Shown here one piece after another: positions 60,285 to 64,000 of a stretch of DNA of 64,000 nt (position 1 is the first letter of the stretch; each line of letters starts with the position of its first letter). This DNA comes from an uncultured Novosphingobium sp. GTDB taxonomy: Bacteria; Pseudomonadota; Alphaproteobacteria; Sphingomonadales; Sphingomonadaceae. The stretch covers positions 1 to 64,000 of the forward strand of contig CAMPHR010000015.1 in assembly GCA_946886075.1 (NCBI GenBank), given 5' to 3'. Both the position numbers and the translations under genes were made by a program. The notes under the pieces are model-generated. The model saw only the letters and a program-made list of their open reading frames with translations, did not search any database and was not told the origin of the DNA.

Positions 60285-61118
60285 TTACCTTCCGAGGGTG
60301 GCGAGCATGAGATAGGCGAGACGCGCGGTTTCCGGCTGCGGCTTGATGCTGACATCGGCCGCATTGGCGAGGCGCTGGGTTTCGATCCGCACATAGTCGG
60401 CGGGCTGCACCGTCTTCGCGCCTTCGGGCAGCCCAGCGTCCGAACCATTGGACGCATATTGGATGGGTCCGGTGTTGATCGAATCGACCCCGCGCTGAAG
60501 CTTTGACTGGAAGCGGTCGCGGATTTCGGCGAAGCTGCGGGGGCTGCCGGAGCGATCATAGAAGATCGAACGGTTCGCCCGCGCGGCGGCGGGGAACATG
60601 GACGCGGCCGTCGCATTGGGCGCGCGATCATGCACGGACAGGAACTTGCTCGCGCCACCGACGCCCAGGAAGTGGGCGAGGTAAAGATCCACCGGCTCAG
60701 CCTCACGACCAAGGCGCTGTTCCAGATAAGCCTTGTTATCGGCAGCATGCTGTGCGGCCATGACAGACGCCGTCTCGGGATGCTTGCGCAGCTCGAGGAT
60801 TTGCTGCCGCAATTCAGGGTCGGCGACATAATAGCGGCCATTCTGGCCCCGGCTGATCGAATCGGCCGCCCAGCCAAGCCCATATTCGCTGCCATGCTTG
60901 TCGATGACGGCGAGCCAGCTCTGGTCGATAAATTGATAAAGGCCCGTCGCCGAGGATGTGCTCGCGCGCGCCGTGGGATTGAGGCTGCTTTCGATCTTGG
61001 CCTGGCCGAGCAGATAGGCGAAGTCCACGCCCGTCCTGCGGCTCGCCATGGCGATCGCGTTGGTCACGCGATTTCCGGTCGAAGCGCCTGTTGCTGCTAT
61101 GTCTGCAAAAGCCGACAA
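60285..61118 (-). CDS. Flagellar-locus lytic transglycosylase (SLT domain)
   Basis: Peptidoglycan lytic transglycosylase, 277 residues. SLT/lysozyme-like fold with the catalytic Glu in LLGQAKIESSLNPTARASTSSATGLYQFIDQSWLAVIDKHG and a later DLYLAHFLGVGGASKFL. No signal peptide is evident, so it could be exported by the flagellar system, as rod-associated hydrolases are. No ATG: TTG 61118, eight bases after GGGGA, is the likely start. First gene of the sigma54-driven operon with flhA and fliA; its probable role is to open the wall for the rod. Confidence 0.85.
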   Translation of the reverse strand: MSAFADIAATGASTGNRVTNAIAMASRRTGVDFAYLLGQAKIESSLNPTARASTSSATGLYQFIDQSWLAVIDKHGSEYGLGWAADSISRGQNGRYYVADPELRQQILELRKHPETASVMAAQHAADNKAYLEQRLGREAEPVDLYLAHFLGVGGASKFLSVHDRAPNATAASMFPAAARANRSIFYDRSGSPRSFAEIRDRFQSKLQRGVDSINTGPIQYASNGSDAGLPEGAKTVQPADYVRIETQRLANAADVSIKPQPETARLAYLMLATLGR

Positions 61119-61152
61119 ATGAAAAATCCCCGTTGGTACCGGGGCCCATTAG

Positions 61153-61168
61153 AGCAAGGGTTATGCCA
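61153..61168 (-). promoter_or_regulatory. Sigma54 promoter of the transglycosylase-flhA-fliA operon
   Basis: Minus strand TGGCATAACCCTTGCT, a near-perfect TGGCAYR-N4-TTGCW with GG/GC ten bases apart, 35 bases before the TTG start. Fits control by the sigma54 activator at 51268-52509. Confidence 0.82.
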
Positions 61169-61217
61169 AGATTTGGTTAACGCGCGCTCCATAAATGTTG
61201 ATGGGGCGTTGAGGATG

Positions 61218-61244
61218 CAAAGAAAAAGGCGCTCTAGGGCGCCT
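61218..61244 (-). terminator. Intrinsic terminator after flgN
   Basis: Stem AGGCGC/GCGCCT with a 6-base loop followed on the minus strand by TTTTTCTTT. It separates the motA-flgN transcript from the sigma54 promoter at 61153. Confidence 0.75.
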
Positions 61245-61270
61245 GCTTCACAACATCTAAATATACAAAA

Positions 61271-61344
61271 CCGTTCGGGCTGAGCCTGTCGAAGCCCTTT
61301 CCTTCTTAAGAAGTAGAGCCCTTCGACAGGCTCAGGGCGAACGG
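61271..61344. repeat. Type A inverted repeat, copy 5
   Basis: 74 bases: CCGTTCGGGCTGAGCCTGTC...GCCCTTCGACAGGCTCAGGG...ACGG, the shortest copy, with AAGAAG at its centre. Between the flgN stop and the terminator at 61218. Confidence 0.9.
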
Positions 61345-61366
61345 AAGAAGGGTTAAGTCTCAGGCC

Positions 61367-61675
61367 TTACCGCCCGTAAACCAACGGAGCCTGCGTTGAT
61401 CCATGCGCCGCCAGCAAGGACAGCCGCTGCCCGGCATGATCGGTCAGCACATTGATCCGCACCCGCGCCGCTTCGATCATCGGCAGCAGCGCCGTAACCT
61501 TCTCGCGAATCGCATCATCCGCGCGCCATGCGCCGATCGCTCGCACTGCGGCGGCGCTCCTGCTCACATGGGCGGCGGCGGCGTCGATGGCCGTGACGTC
61601 GGTGCCATCGAGCGCGACTCGCAGCTCGTCAAAGGCCGAGAAGAGGTCGTCCAACGCTGCAAGGCCGAGCGGCAT
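61367..61675 (-). CDS. flgN: Putative FlgN-type flagellar chaperone
   Basis: 102 residues, mainly helical (LDDLFSAFDELRVALDGTDVTAIDAAAAHVSRSAAAVRAI; IREKVTALLPMIEAARVRINVLTDHAGQRLSLLAAHG). FlgN chaperones carry the hook-filament junction proteins FlgK and FlgL to the export gate. Assignment rests on size, helical pattern and position directly after flgM (eight-base gap), not on a strong motif. Confidence 0.68.
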   Translation of the reverse strand: MPLGLAALDDLFSAFDELRVALDGTDVTAIDAAAAHVSRSAAAVRAIGAWRADDAIREKVTALLPMIEAARVRINVLTDHAGQRLSLLAAHGSTQAPLVYGR

Positions 61676-61683
61676 GGTAAGCC

Positions 61684-61962
61684 TTACCCGTTGATCGGCA
61701 GGTCGAGCGCAAGCATCTTGTCGGCGATCGCGGCCGGATCGACCGGATAATTGCCCGACGCGATGGCTGCCTTGATTGCAGCGACCCGGTCCATGTCGAC
61801 CGGCGCGCCTTCCGCAGCCATGCGGGCAGCCGGGCTGGCCGATGCCGAAAATGACGACACGCCTACCGATCCCTTGTCAGAAGAGGCGCGCGTCTTGCCG
61901 CTGTCCCGCAACCGGGAAGCCTCTATGGCGGCGCTCATATTCTGGCCGACAGATTTGATCAT
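61684..61962 (-). CDS. flgM: Anti-sigma28 factor FlgM
   Basis: Binds FliA until it is exported after hook completion. 92 residues: disordered Ser/Ala-rich N-terminal half and the FlgM C-terminal helices (VDMDRVAAIKAAIASGNYPVDPAAIADKMLALDL). Downstream of flgA; a sigma28 site lies in the flgA 3' end (61995-62021), giving the classical FliA-FlgM feedback. Confidence 0.9.
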   Translation of the reverse strand: MIKSVGQNMSAAIEASRLRDSGKTRASSDKGSVGVSSFSASASPAARMAAEGAPVDMDRVAAIKAAIASGNYPVDPAAIADKMLALDLPING

Positions 61963-61994
61963 GGCTTACAATCCTTCACTCGTCCCAACCGTCT

Positions 61995-62021
61995 ATAACG
62001 GCAGGGTTCAAAAATCATTAA
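61995..62021 (-). promoter_or_regulatory. Sigma28 (FliA) promoter of flgM
   Basis: Minus strand TTAA (62018-62021), 15 bases, GCCGTTAT (61995-62002), 32 bases before the flgM ATG. The -10 is identical to that of fliC; the -35 has one mismatch to TAAA. It overlaps the last codons of flgA. Confidence 0.7.
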
Positions 62022-62553
62022 ATCCCGGAATTCGCACAGTGCCCATTTCGACGACCTGCGCCAGAACGGGCGCTGATTTCTTGTCCTCGCGCACCCGAAT
62101 GGTGTCGCCCACCGCGCCATCTTCATCCGCGATCATCACGCGCGACACGCTGAAGCTCGCATTGCCCGCGATCAGCTGGACCGGGTCGCCCCGCTTTACC
62201 ACCATGTCGCGCTGAGCCGGGCGAGCGACTACGCCATAGCGCGCAACAGGTGCCGCAGCAGCAGCGCCGCCGCCGCTCAATGGCACGCGAATACGCCAGC
62301 CAAGCGCATCGCACTTGACGATCGCCGCGCCGAAAGTCGGCCCTTCCACGCTGGGAGTCACCGGACAGGCCGCCAGCCGCAGCCGCCGGTCAACCGGCGC
62401 GATTGGACCGCCCGGCTCGCCGATGTTGGCGCCGACGGTCATCGCGACCAGCCCGTCCAGGCGATCGAGATTTTCGAATTTCTGCTGTGCCAGCGCAGGC
62501 TGACCAACTGCTGTGGCCAGCACGGTGGCGGCAAAGAGGGGCAGCTTGTTCAC
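62008..62553 (-). CDS. flgA: Flagellar P-ring assembly chaperone FlgA
   Basis: Periplasmic chaperone for P-ring polymerisation. 181 residues: signal peptide (KLPLFAATVLATAVGQPALAQ), a domain with DRRLRLAACP (the RLxxxxC element), and the C-terminal SAF domain (VARPAQRDMVVKRGDPVQLIAGNASFSVSRVMIADEDGAVGDTIRVREDKKSAPVLAQVVEMGTVRI). GTG 62553 preceded by GGAG is the likely start; the ATG at 62598 would add 15 charged residues before the signal. Confidence 0.92.
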   Translation of the reverse strand: MNKLPLFAATVLATAVGQPALAQQKFENLDRLDGLVAMTVGANIGEPGGPIAPVDRRLRLAACPVTPSVEGPTFGAAIVKCDALGWRIRVPLSGGGAAAAAPVARYGVVARPAQRDMVVKRGDPVQLIAGNASFSVSRVMIADEDGAVGDTIRVREDKKSAPVLAQVVEMGTVRIPGFNDF

Positions 62554-62618
62554 AGCATATCTCCGGATGCGGGCAGATTCATGCCACGCATTAAGCATCG
62601 GATATGGCTAACAAGTCG

Positions 62619-63110
62619 TTAATGCTGCCTGGGCGCGTTCCCGATGCGGATCACCTGGCCCTTGCCCGTGCCGCCATCCATCTGGTCAAGGCCGCGGATG
62701 CGAAGCCGCTCGTCCGTCAGCCCCTGCGCCCTCAACTCGCGCGCCACAGCGCCAAGCCGGGCCGCAGCCAAGTCCCAAGGATCGAACCGCCGCCGCGCGG
62801 GGTCCGTGCCCAGGCTGCTGATGTCGATGCTGCCGCTACCCGTTCGCACGCCCGCCGCAACCCTGGCGACCGCCGCCCTGCCCTGATCGGACAACAAAGC
62901 CTCGTCCGGTAGGAACAACGCCGCCGCGCGCAGCTCCACATCCCTGGCTACCGCGCGCCCGCCAAATTGCTGACGCACCTGCGCCAGCATGGCGTCGCGC
63001 TTTTGCCCGCTCGCCTGAAGCAAGATGAAGAAGCCGAGCAGCAGCAACAGCAGGTCGGCAAAGCTCACCGCCCAGCGATTGCGCCGGGCTTGGGACGCAG
63101 CGGCCGTCAT
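62619..63110 (-). CDS. motB: Compact MotB-like stator protein
   Basis: 163 residues, about half the usual MotB. N-terminal span with the proton-carrying Asp (WAVSFADLLLLLLGFFILLQASG), then a short OmpA/MotB-type peptidoglycan-binding domain (ALLSDQGRAAVARVAAGVRTGSGSIDISSLG; DPWDLAAARLGAVARELRAQGLTDERLRIRG). The plug helix and long linker of normal MotB appear missing. ATG 63110 with GAGG seven bases upstream; GTG 63113 is an alternative. Overlaps the motA-like stop. Confidence 0.78.
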   Translation of the reverse strand: MTAAASQARRNRWAVSFADLLLLLLGFFILLQASGQKRDAMLAQVRQQFGGRAVARDVELRAAALFLPDEALLSDQGRAAVARVAAGVRTGSGSIDISSLGTDPARRRFDPWDLAAARLGAVARELRAQGLTDERLRIRGLDQMDGGTGKGQVIRIGNAPRQH

Positions 63111-63793
63111 CACGCGACCTCGCGGATAGCGGCGCGCAGCGTCGTTACATTTTCCCGCCGTGCGATGGAGACCATGCGGCTGGCCGCTTCCTTCTGCCAG
63201 GCAAGCTCGCGCTCCGACAAGTCGGCAAGGCGGCTCGCGATCGGAGCGGCGATGACATTGGCGATCACCACGCCGTAAAAGGTCGTCAGCAGTGCGATGG
63301 CCATCGACGGCCCCAAAGCCGCGGGATCATCCATCGCTGCGAACATGCCGATCAGGCCCAATATCGTGCCCGCCATGCCTAACGCAGGCGCGGCGTCGGC
63401 AATCGACAGCCACACATTGCTCGCACCAGCGTGGCGCCTTGCCCGGTCGGCCAGCGCCTGCGCTGCCCAAATCTCGAACTGTTCGGTCTTTTCGCTGTTG
63501 GCGAGACGCCGCGCCGCTTCCGCGAGGAAGGGGTTGGCCGTCTTCACCCGGTCGGTGCAAGCAAGCCCCCGCAGCTGCGCCACCTGGTCGATCTTCAGCA
63601 AGGCCGCGCGCGCCGTTGCCTGATCCTTGTCCGGGTCGGCGTGCAGCAGCGGCGCCAGCGCAGCCAGACCGCGCCCTATCGCCGGTCCGCCATTTTGGAA
63701 CAGCGCTACTGCCCCCACCCCGCCGATCATGATGAGCAACGTCAGGGGATCAAAAAGCTGCGCCAACAATGCGATCATCAACCAGTCCCCCAT
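63110..63793 (-). CDS. motA: MotA/TolQ/ExbB-type proton channel protein
   Basis: 227 residues with an N-terminal hydrophobic region (~1-30) and two later spans (VWLSIADAAPALGMAGTILGLIGMFAAM; MAIALLTTFYGVVIANVIAAPIASRLADL) that form the conserved MotA/TolQ/ExbB channel. A cytoplasmic loop with conserved charged residues lies between them. Shorter than E. coli MotA (295). With the MotB-like partner downstream it probably forms the flagellar stator; an ExbBD-like role is the alternative. First gene of motA-motB-flgA-flgM-flgN. Confidence 0.82.
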   Translation of the reverse strand: MGDWLMIALLAQLFDPLTLLIMIGGVGAVALFQNGGPAIGRGLAALAPLLHADPDKDQATARAALLKIDQVAQLRGLACTDRVKTANPFLAEAARRLANSEKTEQFEIWAAQALADRARRHAGASNVWLSIADAAPALGMAGTILGLIGMFAAMDDPAALGPSMAIALLTTFYGVVIANVIAAPIASRLADLSERELAWQKEAASRMVSIARRENVTTLRAAIREVA

Positions 63794-64000
63794 TCACCGG
63801 ATCACCAGCGGCAAAGCCTTGCCCAGCAGCGGCAAAATCTTGCCGCCCCTGCCGCCGCCTTCCCGCAGACCCAAGGATTTCCGCCATTTTCGCCGCCACC
63901 TTTGCGTCACCCACGCAAATTGGCACGGCTCTTGCGAATACCCGTTCGGATCACCCGCGGTTCACGCCATCAGGCTTCAGAACGGCGGACGAACCGCAAA
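63794..64000. other. Divergent regulatory region upstream of motA
   Basis: 207 bases with no gene start visible. On the plus strand it contains the sigma54 promoter at 63921-63936. On the minus strand a weak sigma54-like site TGGGCAAGGCTTTGCC (63810-63825) lies 17 bases before motA. The right end of the window (63961-64000) is probably the leader of the next rightward flagellar operon. Confidence 0.5.
63921..63936 (+). promoter_or_regulatory. Sigma54 promoter leaving the right edge of the window
   Basis: TGGCACGGCTCTTGCG: a perfect TGGCACG at -24 and TTGC at -12 with correct ten-base GG/GC spacing. It points rightward, away from motA, probably towards the flgB rod/hook operon, which the window otherwise lacks. 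Confidence 0.88.

Noticed and set aside
62572..62586. Minus-strand TGGCATG-AATC-TGCC as a sigma54 promoter of flgA
   Set aside because: GG and GC are nine rather than ten bases apart, a spacing that normally abolishes sigma54 recognition.
62595..62621. TAAC-N15-TCCGATGC as a sigma28 promoter of flgA
   Set aside because: Spacing is right but both hexamer-like elements carry several mismatches and it differs from the local GCCGTTAT form; flgA is more simply cotranscribed with motB.
1..64000. CRISPR arrays, prophage, insertion sequences, toxin-antitoxin or defence genes
   Set aside because: No regularly spaced direct repeats, transposase or integrase motifs, or defence-type domains were found in any gene; the only repeats are short inverted elements.

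Overview
The window is a chromosomal segment of an alphaproteobacterium, most probably a sphingomonad (Sphingobium/Sphingomonas-like). This rests on the high GC content, the CpdR receiver beside an N-formylglutamate amidohydrolase, the petABC order, and short inverted repeats of the type TTCGGGCTGAGC..TGTCGAAG and GTCATCCCAGCG. I know such repeats from sphingomonad genomes, but I could not run a search. There are 67 protein-coding genes. I found no tRNA, rRNA, CRISPR array, insertion sequence or prophage gene.

Layout. (1) 1-4.7 kb: rplM-rpsI, cutA, ctaA and a first hybrid histidine kinase. (2) 4.9-18.4 kb: a sugar-acid island that can encode a complete De Ley-Doudoroff route for D-galactose: MFS permease, periplasmic mutarotase GalM, sugar 1-dehydrogenase, SMP-30 lactonase, IlvD/Edd-type dehydratase, DgoK kinase and DgoA aldolase, with GntR and LacI regulators. 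It is split by a second hybrid kinase and pcm. A nearly identical 16-bp motif lies in both divergent promoter regions of the island. (3) 18.5-36 kb: housekeeping genes: N-formylglutamate amidohydrolase, cpdR, dctA, MTA/SAH nucleosidase and apt, the cytochrome bc1 operon petABC, trmL-hemF-GNAT, lipB, small secreted proteins, queC-queE, hslO and argD-argF.

(4) 36-64 kb: a large flagellar cluster. One long leftward block runs from a sigma54 activator through fliE,F,G,H,I,J,K,L,M,N,O,P,Q,R and flhB, followed by a small unknown gene and fliD-fliS. Flagellin is transcribed rightward, then two osmoregulated periplasmic glucan genes (mdoG-mdoH). The right part, read leftward, holds motA-motB-flgA-flgM-flgN and lytic transglycosylase-flhA-fliA. 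Promoters readable in the sequence fit a sigma54-then-sigma28 hierarchy. Sigma54 sites precede the transglycosylase-flhA-fliA operon and an operon leaving the right edge. Sigma28 sites of the form TAAA-N15-GCCG precede fliC, fliD-fliS, the unknown 155-residue gene and flgM. The rod/hook genes (flgB-flgL) are not in the window and probably lie just beyond its right end.

Repeats. Five copies of one inverted repeat (~75-95 bp) and three of another (~77 bp) lie mostly between convergent genes. Two lie inside operons (argD-argF and fliQ-fliP) and one copy carries its own nested hairpin.
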